This document shows, piece by piece, positions 7,372 through 14,847 of a DNA stretch of 38,418 bases. The notes beneath the pieces are model-generated. The model ran no database searches, was not told the origin of the DNA, and saw only the letters and a program-made list of their open reading frames with translations. The translations under genes were made by a program, and so were the position numbers. Source of the DNA: Oscillospiraceae bacterium (lineage in GTDB: Bacteria > Bacillota > Clostridia > Oscillospirales > Oscillospiraceae); NCBI GenBank assembly GCA_022793095.1, contig JAAWCD010000014.1, forward strand, positions 1 through 38,418. Reading direction: 5' to 3'. How positions within the stretch are numbered: the first letter of the stretch is position 1; the number at the start of each line of letters is the position of its first letter.

Positions 7372-8301
7372 ATGAGATCAAATGTAGAGCATACCACGCC
7401 GTATAAGGTGATTTCGGTCATTCTTATCATCATTCTGGCGATTCTGTTCGCGTTCCCCCTGTATTGGATTATCACCGGCGCGTTCAAGACTCCTGCGGCC
7501 GTCATGGCGGCTGAGCCGGAGTGGTTCCCCTCAGAGTGGACCCTCCGGAACTTTGAGACGCTGTTTTCCAAGCGGAGCGCACCCCTGTGGGAGCTGGCGA
7601 TTCCCTTCAGCGACCACTTCACGGAGACGGGCAAGCTGGCCTACTTCTCTGTGGGCCCCAAGCTGCCGGCAGCGCTGCGCTGGCTGGTAAACACCGTGTT
7701 CATGGCGGTGGTGGCCATGCTGCTGACCTGCGGCACGGCGGCCATGGCGGGCTACGCCCTGGCGAAAAAGCGGTTCATTGGACGGGGCATCCTGTTTTCC
7801 CTGATCGTGTGCGCCATGGCTCTGCCCAAACAGGTTATTCTGCTCCCTCTGCTGCGTGAGATGTCGGCGCTGGGCCTGACAGATACCCTTTGGTCAGTCA
7901 TCTTCCCCATTGTGGGCTGGCCCTTCGGCGTGTTTTTGATGAAGCAGTTTGCGGAGGGGATTCCAGGAGAAATCTTGGAAGCGGCCCGGATTGACGGCGC
8001 TGGGGAGATTAAGACGTTTATCACGGTGGTTTTCCCCATGATTAAGCCTGGTGTGGGCGCGCTGGCTATCTTCACGTTCATCAACTCCTGGAACGACTAT
8101 TTCATGCAGTTGATTATGCTGACCAATACCAACACCCTGACGATTTCTCTGGGCATCGCCAAGATGCAGGGCGAGAACGCCACGGACTACGGCCTCTTGA
8201 TGGCAGGCGCGGCTCTAGCCGCGATTCCCATCATCTGCGTCTTCCTGGCCTTCCAGAAGTACTTCACGAAGGGCATCACCATGGGCGCGGTCAAAGGCTA
8301 A
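7372..8301 (+). CDS. Sugar ABC transporter permease (MalG-type)
   Basis: Second membrane subunit of the importer, 309 aa. It has an N-terminal membrane segment (VILIIILAILFAFPLYWIITGAFK), a central domain with LPLLREMSALGLTDTLWSVI, and the EAA loop EAARIDGAGEIKTFITVVFP. It ends in FQKYFTKGITMGAVKG, the usual MalG-like C-terminus. Ribosome site AAGGAGG lies between the two permease genes. Directly after the stop lies a composite hairpin repeat that separates it from the convergent gene at 8432. Confidence 0.94.
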   Translation: MRSNVEHTTPYKVISVILIIILAILFAFPLYWIITGAFKTPAAVMAAEPEWFPSEWTLRNFETLFSKRSAPLWELAIPFSDHFTETGKLAYFSVGPKLPAALRWLVNTVFMAVVAMLLTCGTAAMAGYALAKKRFIGRGILFSLIVCAMALPKQVILLPLLREMSALGLTDTLWSVIFPIVGWPFGVFLMKQFAEGIPGEILEAARIDGAGEIKTFITVVFPMIKPGVGALAIFTFINSWNDYFMQLIMLTNTNTLTISLGIAKMQGENATDYGLLMAGAALAAIPIICVFLAFQKYFTKGITMGAVKG

Positions 8302-8310
8302 ACAGCTCTT

Positions 8311-8432
8311 GCTCCTCCTTTTCTTGAAAGAAAAGGAGCAAAAGAACTTCAAACTGTATTCTACCGTCAAATGTTCGGTAGAATCAGTTTGAAGTTCTTT
8401 TTTGGTTCTTTTTTCTTTCAAGAAAAAAGAAC
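8311..8432. repeat. A/T-rich hairpin repeat (family 2), best full-length copy
   Basis: A symmetrical element of about 122 bp. Left hairpin GCTCCTCCTTTTCTTGAAAG... (8311-8339), inner inverted repeat (AGAACTTCAAACTG and ATTCTACCG with their complements, 8343-8399), right hairpin (GTTCTTTTTTC and complement, 8405-8432). It fills the gap between two convergent genes. Its right edge GAACTA supplies the TAG stop codon of the minus-strand gene. The 2974-3088 copy shares this plan. Confidence 0.85.
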
Positions 8433-8854
8433 TACATTTCCTTCTGAAAACGGGCGAGGGAGAACAAACAGATTGCGACAATCAGGAGATAGCCCGCAGT
8501 CAGGGGGAGAACAACCTGGGTGCCCAGATTTTTCAGGGCGAACCAGAGCAGAAGGCCGCCCCAAATGTAGAGCATCCCATCAAAGGCTCTGGCTTTGGAC
8601 CGCCAGAGGAGCATTTGATTCCGTTCGTCCGTCTCCCCAATGCGCTCCTGACGGGCAAGCTCCGGATTCCTCCGCTTCCGCACCGCACCAATGAGCGTGC
8701 TCAGGCTGGCTCCGGCCACGCCGCAGCCTACGCCGAGCAGCAGAAAGCCATCCGGCTGGCTCCCGGCCTGTGCAATCATCAGGTAAACGCCTGCGGCCAG
8801 GAGCACCAGCCCAAACAGCAGTTGTACCAGAGATGATTTCATCTGTCTTGTCAT
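8430..8854 (-). CDS. Small membrane protein paired with an XRE regulator
   Basis: A 140-aa protein with four predicted membrane segments in two pairs (VQLLFGLVLLAAGVYLMIA, FLLLGVGCGVAGASLSTLIG; then MLYIWGGLLLWFAL and VVLPLTAGYLLIVAICLFSL). Between the pairs is a charged loop with GETDERNQMLLWRSKARAFD. The layout and the DER motif resemble the DUF2178-like membrane proteins often encoded beside small helix-turn-helix regulators; the family link is tentative. Its ATG overlaps the TGA of the regulator (ATGA), so the two are coupled. The stop codon is formed by the edge of the repeat next to it. Function unknown. Confidence 0.75.
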
Positions 8855-9054
8855 GGCGATTCCTCCTCATAAATAAAAATGTCCTCGATGCTGGTCCCAA
8901 AGTACCGGGCAATCTTGAAGGCCAGCAGGATGGACGGATTGTACCGCCCGTTTTCCAGGGATCCAATAGTCTGCCGGGAGACCTCCAGCACAGCGGCCAG
9001 CTCCTCCTGCCGGAGTCCCCGTGCCCGGCGCAGCTCTTCCAACCGATTCTTCAT
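8851..9054 (-). CDS. XRE-family helix-turn-helix regulator, 67 aa
   Basis: A short DNA-binding protein that is essentially one HTH domain: LRQEELAAVLEVSRQTIGSLE (helices 2-3) and NPSILLAFKIARYFGTSIEDIF (helices 4-5). It is of the single-domain type often found as small autoregulators linked to a membrane protein. AAAGGAGG lies five bases before the ATG. Translationally coupled to the membrane protein that follows. A good promoter and a strong palindrome lie about 220 bases upstream, with a MITE copy between them and the gene. Autoregulation through that palindrome is plausible but inferred. Confidence 0.93.
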   Translation of the reverse strand: MKNRLEELRRARGLRQEELAAVLEVSRQTIGSLENGRYNPSILLAFKIARYFGTSIEDIFIYEEESP

Positions 9055-9077
9055 TTTACCTCCTTTCTGAATAGTAA

Positions 9078-9237
9078 GAGCCTATCCCAGAATTTGGCGT
9101 GCACAGATTGCACCGTCAGATTTTTCGTCAAGGGAAGCCAAACCCGCAGGCAATCCTTTGTGGATTGCCTGGGATTTTGGTGAAGCATGGCGGAAACTAT
9201 GCAAGCTAGATGCGTGCGAATCAGTTGAGATAGGCTC
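9078..9237. repeat. MITE-like palindromic element, 160 bp, complete
   Basis: Ends are GAGCCTATC and GATAGGCTC, flanked on both sides by TAA (9075-9077 and 9238-9240), a clean 3-bp target duplication. The arms remain similar inward (TTTGGCGTGCACAGA against the complement of the other side). There is an internal hairpin CAGGCAATCC/GGATTGCCTG near 9148-9170. It lies between the XRE promoter and the XRE gene, so its transcript would fold into a long hairpin in the leader. Confidence 0.85.
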
Positions 9238-9240
9238 TAA

Positions 9241-9274
9241 GCCCATGATGGAAAGTTTGCTTTCCATCATGGGC
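9241..9274. promoter_or_regulatory. Operator-like palindrome at the XRE start of transcription
   Basis: Perfect 15-bp arms GCCCATGATGGAAAG and CTTTCCATCATGGGC around TTTG. The core TGATGGAAAG occurs a third time, inverted, at 9311-9320, just beyond the -35 box. Three copies of one decamer around a promoter are what a repressor site would look like. The XRE protein encoded downstream is the obvious candidate. Confidence 0.65.
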
Positions 9275-9276
9275 TT

Positions 9277-9305
9277 ACTATATCACACACAGCATATAAT
9301 GTCAA
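9277..9305 (-). promoter_or_regulatory. Sigma-A promoter of the XRE regulator operon
   Basis: On minus: consensus TTGACA (9300-9305), exactly 17 bases, TATAGT (9277-9282). Transcription would begin near 9270, inside the palindrome at 9241-9274. Confidence 0.8.
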
Positions 9306-9384
9306 GTATACTTTCCATCAGAACGTGTAAAGCAGCACATAAAACATGGCGAAAAAAGTTCAGCGTGCAAAAAGGCCGGTTCTG

Positions 9385-9393
9385 TGCTATGAT
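9385..9393 (+). promoter_or_regulatory. Possible extended -10 promoter of aroK
   Basis: TGCTATGAT is a good extended -10 (TG-n-TATGAT) with no clear -35. It gives a leader of about 30 bases to the aroK ATG. Confidence 0.45.
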
Positions 9394-9429
9394 AGGCCAA
9401 GAAACAGAAATCAAATGAGGAGAAAAGCG

Positions 9430-9930
9430 ATGAAAAACATTGTACTGATTGGCATGCCCGGATCTGGAAAGAGCACAGTAGGGGTGGTTCTAGCCAAGCG
9501 GCTGGGCATGAATTTTGTGGATGTGGACCTGATAATCCAGCAGCGGGAAGGTGCGCTGCTCCAGACAATTTTGGATGAAAGGGGAGCGGAAGCCTTTTTG
9601 GAGGTCGAGGCGGACGCAGTGTGTTCGCTGTCCTGTTCCCATTCTGTGATTGCGCCGGGTGGGTCCGCTGTCCTGCTGGAGCGGGCGGGTCTGTACTTAA
9701 AGTCTTTGGGCACCGTCGTCTACCTGAATATTCCGGTGGAGGCGCTGGCCAGCCGTCTGGCGAATCTGGCCAGCCGGGGCGTGCCCATTGCGCCTGGCCA
9801 GACCATAGCGGACCTGTATGAGTACCGCCGGCCTTTCTACGAACGGTATGCCGACCTTACCATCGACACCGCCGGCAAATCCCTGGAAGAAACCTGTGCC
9901 GCCGTGATGGACGCGCTGTCCTTTTCTTGA
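9430..9930 (+). CDS. aroK: Shikimate kinase
   Basis: Phosphorylates shikimate with ATP in aromatic amino acid synthesis. Walker A GMPGSGKST is at residues 8-16. DVDLIIQ carries the shikimate-binding Asp, ERGAEAFLEVEA the Arg/Glu of the lid region, and APGGSAVL the conserved Gly-Gly. YRRPFYERYADLTID is typical of the C-terminal part. Length 166 aa is normal. The start is chosen for GAGGAG seven bases upstream. The reading frame ends in ALSFS-stop, with the last codons inside the hairpin repeat that begins at 9918. Monocistronic, no linked aro genes. Confidence 0.95.
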   Translation: MKNIVLIGMPGSGKSTVGVVLAKRLGMNFVDVDLIIQQREGALLQTILDERGAEAFLEVEADAVCSLSCSHSVIAPGGSAVLLERAGLYLKSLGTVVYLNIPVEALASRLANLASRGVPIAPGQTIADLYEYRRPFYERYADLTIDTAGKSLEETCAAVMDALSFS

Positions 9931-10166
9931 AAGAAAAGGACCAAAAGAACTTCATGCTGTTGCAGCTGTGATGAGGTTCAAGGCGTGCCTTGCCCTTGGG
10001 AAAGCCGGTACAATTGTTGATAATGTGCATCTATCATACGTTTCGTATAGCGTTTTGGCGGCAACCATAAAAAGCTGAGACTCCGAAGGGCAAAATCCCC
10101 CCGGAGTCTCATTGCATTCCGTCCATTTAAAGTTCTTTTGCCTCCTTTTCTTTCAAGAAAAGGAGG
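9918..10166. repeat. A/T-rich hairpin repeat (family 2) with a longer interior
   Basis: End hairpins GTCCTTTTCTTGAAAGAAAAG (9918-9941) and CCTCCTTTTC/GAAAAGGAGG (10141-10166) enclose about 200 bases instead of the usual 60. The interior holds a stem GAGACTCCG (10077-10085) with CGGAGTCTC (10102-10110) and a small hairpin ATACG/CGTAT near 10037. A minus-strand frame inside (RYTKRMIDAHYQQLYRLSQ) is open, but I cannot support it as a gene. Confidence 0.7.
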
Positions 10167-10177
10167 GTTCTTTTTGC

Positions 10178-10204
10178 TTCTTTTTCTGATCAAGAAAAAG
10201 AAGA
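10178..10204. repeat. A/T-rich hairpin repeat (family 2), single hairpin
   Basis: CTTCTTTTTCTTGATC-type palindrome (10178-10204, arms of 12 bases). Read on minus it contributes the last codons and the TGA stop of the VWA gene. Confidence 0.8.
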
Positions 10205-11350
10205 CGCATCCAGCCCCTGGCCCTTGAGCGCCCGCTCCAGGAGGTCCGGCAGCTTTTCCGGAGTGCAGGCGAAGCAGGGGATGCCCATGGCCGCCACCCG
10301 CTGGGCCGTCTGGGCGTCGTAGTAGGGCTTCCCTCCGTCCGCAATGGCCAGCAGTACCGCCACGGTCACACCGGAGTCCGTCAGCTCCTCCAGCCGCCGC
10401 AGCAGCGCCGCCCGGTTGCCCCCTTCGTCCAGGTCCGAAATCAGGAAAAACAGCGTCTTGGCAGGCGTCTCAACCAGGTTCTGGCAGTAGGCAATGGACT
10501 TGGCGATGTCTGTGCCGCCCCCCATCTGAAAGCCGAAAAGCAGATCCACCGGGTCCTCACACAAAGGCGTCAGGTCCATAATTTGAGTGTCAAAGGCCAC
10601 AACGCTGGTCTGAACCGCAGACATGGAGGCCAGGATGCAGGCCATCACCGAGGAATATAGAATGGACTGCCCCATAGAGCCGCTCTGGTCAATGTCCAGA
10701 ATCACATGCCACCGGTTCACCCGGCTGGACCGGTCGAAAAACCACACCCGTTCCGGGATGATTGTCTTCAACTCCGCGTTGTAGTTGCGAAGATTATGCC
10801 GGATTGTATAGGGGAAATCCAGCGCGGAAGCGGAGGGTAAGGGCGAATGGGCCCGCCGGTTCAGCGCTGCCGTCACGGCCCGGCGCACGTCGCTTTCCAG
10901 CAGCTGGTTGATCTGTTCCACGATTTTGCGGATGAACTTCCGGGCGGATTCCTTGGACTTTTTGGGAATCTGGTCCTTGAGCATCAGCAGAGTGGAGGCC
11001 ATATTCAGGTCCGGCTCCAGGTCCTCCAGCAGCTCCGGCTCTAACAGGAGCTGTTTGAGGCCCTTGCGCTCAATGGCGTCGTTCTGGACCACGGCCACAA
11101 TTTCGCTGTCGAAGAGGGAGCGCAGGTCTCCCAGCCATTTAGAGATGTTCGGGGAAGAGGGACCCTTGCCTGCGCCCTGTCCGGAGCTGGCGCTGAAGCT
11201 TTCGCCAGGTCCGCCGTAAATGGCGGACAGGGCGCTGTCCATGAGGAGCTCCTCCTTGGAGAGGGCCCCGCCGCCCATTCCCTCAAAGCGCTGCTGGCTC
11301 TCCGAGCCCAGAATCAGCCGCCAGCGCGCCATCTGTTCCGTCTGTGTCAT
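10190..11350 (-). CDS. VWA domain protein (CoxE-like), last gene of the MoxR block
   Basis: A 386-aa protein with a helical N-terminal half and a C-terminal von Willebrand A domain. The metal-binding (MIDAS) motif DQSGS lies at residues 221-225, and further metal residues in the GGGTDIAKSI and FFLISDLDEGG segments. Proteins of this kind work with MoxR AAA+ ATPases to remodel or load partner proteins. The start MTQTEQMARW has GGGAGGCGG upstream; a longer in-frame start at 11398 lies in a hairpin repeat and adds junk residues (MLLFVQEKK). The gene ends in DASSFS-stop, the last codons being provided by another repeat. A hairpin repeat separates it from the gene before. Confidence 0.9.
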   Translation of the reverse strand: MTQTEQMARWRLILGSESQQRFEGMGGGALSKEELLMDSALSAIYGGPGESFSASSGQGAGKGPSSPNISKWLGDLRSLFDSEIVAVVQNDAIERKGLKQLLLEPELLEDLEPDLNMASTLLMLKDQIPKKSKESARKFIRKIVEQINQLLESDVRRAVTAALNRRAHSPLPSASALDFPYTIRHNLRNYNAELKTIIPERVWFFDRSSRVNRWHVILDIDQSGSMGQSILYSSVMACILASMSAVQTSVVAFDTQIMDLTPLCEDPVDLLFGFQMGGGTDIAKSIAYCQNLVETPAKTLFFLISDLDEGGNRAALLRRLEELTDSGVTVAVLLAIADGGKPYYDAQTAQRVAAMGIPCFACTPEKLPDLLERALKGQGLDASSFS

Positions 11351-11371
11351 GGAACCGCCTCCCTGTTGTTC

Positions 11372-11395
11372 CTTCTTTTCTTGAACGAAAAGAAG
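11372..11395. repeat. A/T-rich hairpin repeat (family 2), single hairpin
   Basis: CTTCTTTTCTTGAACGAAAAG-type hairpin in the 110-base gap between the DUF5682 and VWA genes. It would sit in the middle of the operon mRNA and could lower VWA expression. Confidence 0.8.
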
Positions 11396-11461
11396 CAAAA
11401 GAACGTTATGCTGTTGGTTTGGTAGTTTTGGGGAATGCTATGACCTCAGGGCCGCCCCGCG

Positions 11462-13741
11462 TCAAATATCGTCAAAGTCGAACTCATCCAGCCCGCTCAG
11501 GACCTCCTGTTCGGCCTCAGTGATATCCTGCATCAAAATCTCAGCCGCCTGCTGGGCGTTCACGCCCCAGATTTCCCCCAGATTTTCCGCAATGTCACTC
11601 TTCTCCGATGGGGTGAAGTCCGCGAAAGCCCGCCGCAGGAACACCAGAGCCCGGCGGAAATCCAGCTCATCCAGGGTGTTGAGGTAATCGTCCAGATGCC
11701 GCCACAGGGACAGCCGGGCAATGAGGGCGTAGCGGTTTTTCCCAGCCAGCCCCTCGAACCAGCCCGCACCCAGGTCAGCGGGCACGCCGGGAGACAGCCG
11801 CCGGGCCAGCTCCCGGCTCAGCAGTTCCTCGTCCGCCGCGCCCCGCTCCAGCAGAATGGCCATGGCGAAGCCGGAACACCGGGTGTTTAAATCGTCCCGG
11901 TCAGAGACCTCCTCCAACAGAGCCAGCCACCGGTCCTCTTCCAGAAAATCATGGTTGAGCTGCAACGCGTTCAGCCGGTCCATGGCCTGTGTCACAGAGG
12001 AAGCCGCGTTCGCGTCACAGACGCAGGCACCGGCCAGGGTGAGGCAGGCCCGCAGATAGAGCTGCTTGAGCAGGGGAAGGATTGGGGCCGGGTCAAACCG
12101 CCGCAGGTCGCTGTACCGTGCCGCCAGACTCAGCTGTTCCGCCGCCGCGGCCACGTCGGCCAGGGCAGCGGCGTCCACGGAAAGTCCCTGCAACACGGAA
12201 AGGGCGTGCTCCGCCGCCGGCGGCATGCCGCAGAGGAAGGCGTCGGAGAAAATGGCGGAGGCCTGGGCGATGGAGGTGCTCTGCTCCGCCCGTTCCTTTA
12301 GAGCGAAGGCGGCGGCGCCCTCAATGGTGTCCCCCAGCAGGGCGGATTCCACAATTTCGATTTCCGCCTCCGGCGTCCACCGCAGCTCCCAGTATTCTCC
12401 CCAGTTAGCCCCCTGCTGCCGGGAGGGCAGGAGGGTCCCAAAGTGGATGTTCAGTACCCGCAGCCGGTGAAGGAAGAAGGAGCGCCGCAAATCAGTCAGC
12501 GCCGCCTGCTCTGATTTCACGTTCAGCCGTTCCCGCAGGTCCAGGTCCAGCCGCTGGAGCTCCGCCGTCCGGAATTTTTCCAGCCGCAGGTCCTTCAACT
12601 GCCGGTAAAAGTCCTCCTGGACCGAGGTGCGGCTGACGCCCTCGGGCAGGAAGCCGATTTTCGTGCCGATTTCCGCCGCGGCCGCCGCGATGGAGAGTTC
12701 AGAGAACTGGCCGTGGCCCATGGTGGTCACCGCCGCGTCCCGCAGATCCTGGAGGGTGGGGAACGCGCTGCCCCGCATGACCCGCAGGGTCTCCGCCAGC
12801 CGGACCGCCTCAATGACCTCGGCGGAGGACACCAGATTGCCCGCCTTCCGGTGGGCGGCGGCCAGCCGGGTCAGGTAGAGGTAGGAAATTTGTTCCGGCC
12901 TGCCCTGGTTGAGGGCGGTCCAGAGCAGTTCAAAGTAGGCGGGGGCCCGGTTGCCCGCGCCATACCCGGAACGGCTGGACAGCCGGTAGTAGGAGTAGGG
13001 CATCAGCGTGGCGGTGCAGTCCGCCAGGGGGAGGTTCTTTTCCTCCTCGTCCGTCATGGGGGCGCAGGCCTCCAGACCCGCCACATGGTAGGCCCCGCAG
13101 ACGCAGAAAATGTTCTCTGCTGGAATTCCGCTGTCAACCGCACCTTGGATGACCCGCTTCATGTAGGCTTCCCGAACCAGATTTTCCGCCGTCCGGCTGG
13201 AGCCGTCCAGGGAGGCGGCCCTCAGCTCCCGTCCAAAGGTGTTGCAGGCGTTCTGGTAGGCGGTGGAATCCGGAATTTGCTCGAAATTCCGCTCCCAAAA
13301 GGTGTCATGGTCCTCGCCGGTAAGAGTTTCCAGCCCGCGGTACACCGACTCTGTGGTGTTGGCCGGAGCCTCTTCCCCGGTTTCTCCCTCTTCGACCGCG
13401 CCTTCCAGCTTTTCCTGCGCCATGGCCAGAAAGGCCCCGGAGGGAAGATCCATGAACCGGCACTCCACCTTGTGTTCGTTTGCCCACAGGATTGCCTGAA
13501 TTTCAGGAGAGTACCGGGCGAAGGGATACAGAATGGTCCGCACCGGCGGAGCGTTGGTGTAGGCCAGAATGGCGGCGGGGAACCGGGTTTCCGAGTGGCA
13601 GAGCCAGTGCATCTGTTCGTTTAAGTCGCTGGGCCCCTCCACCAGCACCAGCCGGGGCTTAGCCGCGTCCAGCGCCTGCCGCAGGTGGTACGCCGCGCCC
13701 GGCGACAGGTGGCGCACCCCGAAGAGCACCGGGCCGCCCAT
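11462..13741 (-). CDS. DUF5682 family protein of the MoxR-VWA block
   Basis: A large 759-aa soluble protein. The N-terminus VLFGVRHLSPGAAYHLRQAL and LVLVEGPSDL (residues 6-40), with a later FCVCGAYHVAGLEA, match the conserved motifs of DUF5682. The spaced GxRH, VEGP and Gx(Y/W)H motifs recall the TraB/TIKI and EreA-like hydrolase fold, so a metal-dependent peptidase or esterase activity is possible but unproven. The C-terminal two thirds are helical. The ATG shares its A with the TGA of the MoxR gene (TGATG), so the two are translationally coupled. The homologous cluster is known in other bacteria, but its function is, as far as I know, undetermined. Confidence 0.85.
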   Translation of the reverse strand: MGGPVLFGVRHLSPGAAYHLRQALDAAKPRLVLVEGPSDLNEQMHWLCHSETRFPAAILAYTNAPPVRTILYPFARYSPEIQAILWANEHKVECRFMDLPSGAFLAMAQEKLEGAVEEGETGEEAPANTTESVYRGLETLTGEDHDTFWERNFEQIPDSTAYQNACNTFGRELRAASLDGSSRTAENLVREAYMKRVIQGAVDSGIPAENIFCVCGAYHVAGLEACAPMTDEEEKNLPLADCTATLMPYSYYRLSSRSGYGAGNRAPAYFELLWTALNQGRPEQISYLYLTRLAAAHRKAGNLVSSAEVIEAVRLAETLRVMRGSAFPTLQDLRDAAVTTMGHGQFSELSIAAAAAEIGTKIGFLPEGVSRTSVQEDFYRQLKDLRLEKFRTAELQRLDLDLRERLNVKSEQAALTDLRRSFFLHRLRVLNIHFGTLLPSRQQGANWGEYWELRWTPEAEIEIVESALLGDTIEGAAAFALKERAEQSTSIAQASAIFSDAFLCGMPPAAEHALSVLQGLSVDAAALADVAAAAEQLSLAARYSDLRRFDPAPILPLLKQLYLRACLTLAGACVCDANAASSVTQAMDRLNALQLNHDFLEEDRWLALLEEVSDRDDLNTRCSGFAMAILLERGAADEELLSRELARRLSPGVPADLGAGWFEGLAGKNRYALIARLSLWRHLDDYLNTLDELDFRRALVFLRRAFADFTPSEKSDIAENLGEIWGVNAQQAAEILMQDITEAEQEVLSGLDEFDFDDI

Positions 13742-14832
13742 CAGCCGTTCAGCTCCCGGCAGGCCCGGTACAGGGGAAGCCAGGCGCTGCCCCGCTTCTT
13801 CATCACGTTCTCCAGGTATTCCTTCCAGGAGATTTTGTCCTTGTCCTCGTCCTTGACCACCGCGCCCTGGAGGGCGGCCGCCAAGTCTCCGGCGGTGACG
13901 CCGCCGTCTCCAAAGCTGCCGGCCAGGGCCATGGAGTTGGCCAGCAGGGAAATGGCCTCGGCGGTAGAGAGGACGCCGGAAGTGCCTTTCAGCTTCTGTT
14001 TGCCGTCCAGGGTGGCTCCGGCCCGGAGCTCCCGGAAGATCGTGACCACCTTTTCCACGGTATCCGTATCGGGCTGGCGGGCGTTCAGGTCCAGACCGGC
14101 GGAGAGCTGGGCCACACGGGTCTGGACAATCTCCAGTTCAGTTTCCATGTCCGAGGGGGTGGGGAGCACCACGATGTTGAACCGGCGCTTGAGCGCGGCG
14201 GACATGTCGTTGACGCCCTTGTCCCTGGTGTTGGCGGTGGCGATGACGGAAAAGCCCTTGGCCGCTGGGACCTCCAGGCCCAGCTCCGGGACGCTGAGCC
14301 GCTTTTCCGACAGGATGGAAATAAGGGCGTCCTGGACCTCGCTGGCGCACCGGGAAATTTCCTCCACACGGGCGATGGAGCCGGTTTCCATGGCCCGGTA
14401 TACCGGGCTTTTCACCATGGCCTCGGGACAAGGTCCCTTGGCGATGAGCATGGCGTAGTTCCAGGAGTAGCGGATTTGTTCCTCCGTGGTGCCTGCGGTG
14501 CCCTGAACCACCTTGGTGGAGTCGCCGTTGACGGCGGCGGACAGGTGCTCGCTGAGCCAGGACTTGGCGGTGCCCGGCTCGCCGATGAGGAGCAGGGCCC
14601 GGTCCGTCACCAGGGTGGCGATGGAGATTTCTACCAGGCGCTTGTTGCCCATATATTTGGGGGTGATGTCCACACCTTTCACCTTGGCGTTGCCGGTGAG
14701 GTAGGTGAGGACCGAGCGGGGGGACATGCGCCAGCCGGTCGGGATGGCGTCCTGTTCCGCGGAAATGAGGGCATCCAATTCCCGCTGATAAAGCTCCTCC
14801 GCCGGGAGGCGCTGTACGTTTTTGTCAGACAT
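13741..14832 (-). CDS. MoxR-type AAA+ ATPase
   Basis: A 363-aa AAA+ ATPase. Walker A GEPGTAKS is at residues 84-91, the Walker B-like strand GSIARVEEISR follows at about 150, sensor 1 is IATANTRDKG, and the arginine-finger region is MSAALKRRFNIVVLP. In the MoxR family such ATPases act as chaperones together with a VWA partner, here the gene at 10190. GGAGG lies upstream of the ATG. It follows the DUF5691 gene by 15 bases and overlaps the DUF5682 gene by one base. Confidence 0.93.
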   Translation of the reverse strand: MSDKNVQRLPAEELYQRELDALISAEQDAIPTGWRMSPRSVLTYLTGNAKVKGVDITPKYMGNKRLVEISIATLVTDRALLLIGEPGTAKSWLSEHLSAAVNGDSTKVVQGTAGTTEEQIRYSWNYAMLIAKGPCPEAMVKSPVYRAMETGSIARVEEISRCASEVQDALISILSEKRLSVPELGLEVPAAKGFSVIATANTRDKGVNDMSAALKRRFNIVVLPTPSDMETELEIVQTRVAQLSAGLDLNARQPDTDTVEKVVTIFRELRAGATLDGKQKLKGTSGVLSTAEAISLLANSMALAGSFGDGGVTAGDLAAALQGAVVKDEDKDKISWKEYLENVMKKRGSAWLPLYRACRELNG

Positions 14833-14847
14833 ACTTCATTCCTCCAA

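Noticed and set aside
9978-10110. Small minus-strand gene ending in YRLSQGQGTP
   Set aside because: It overlaps the stem at 10077-10110 and lies inside a repeat; no ribosome site or known family supports it.
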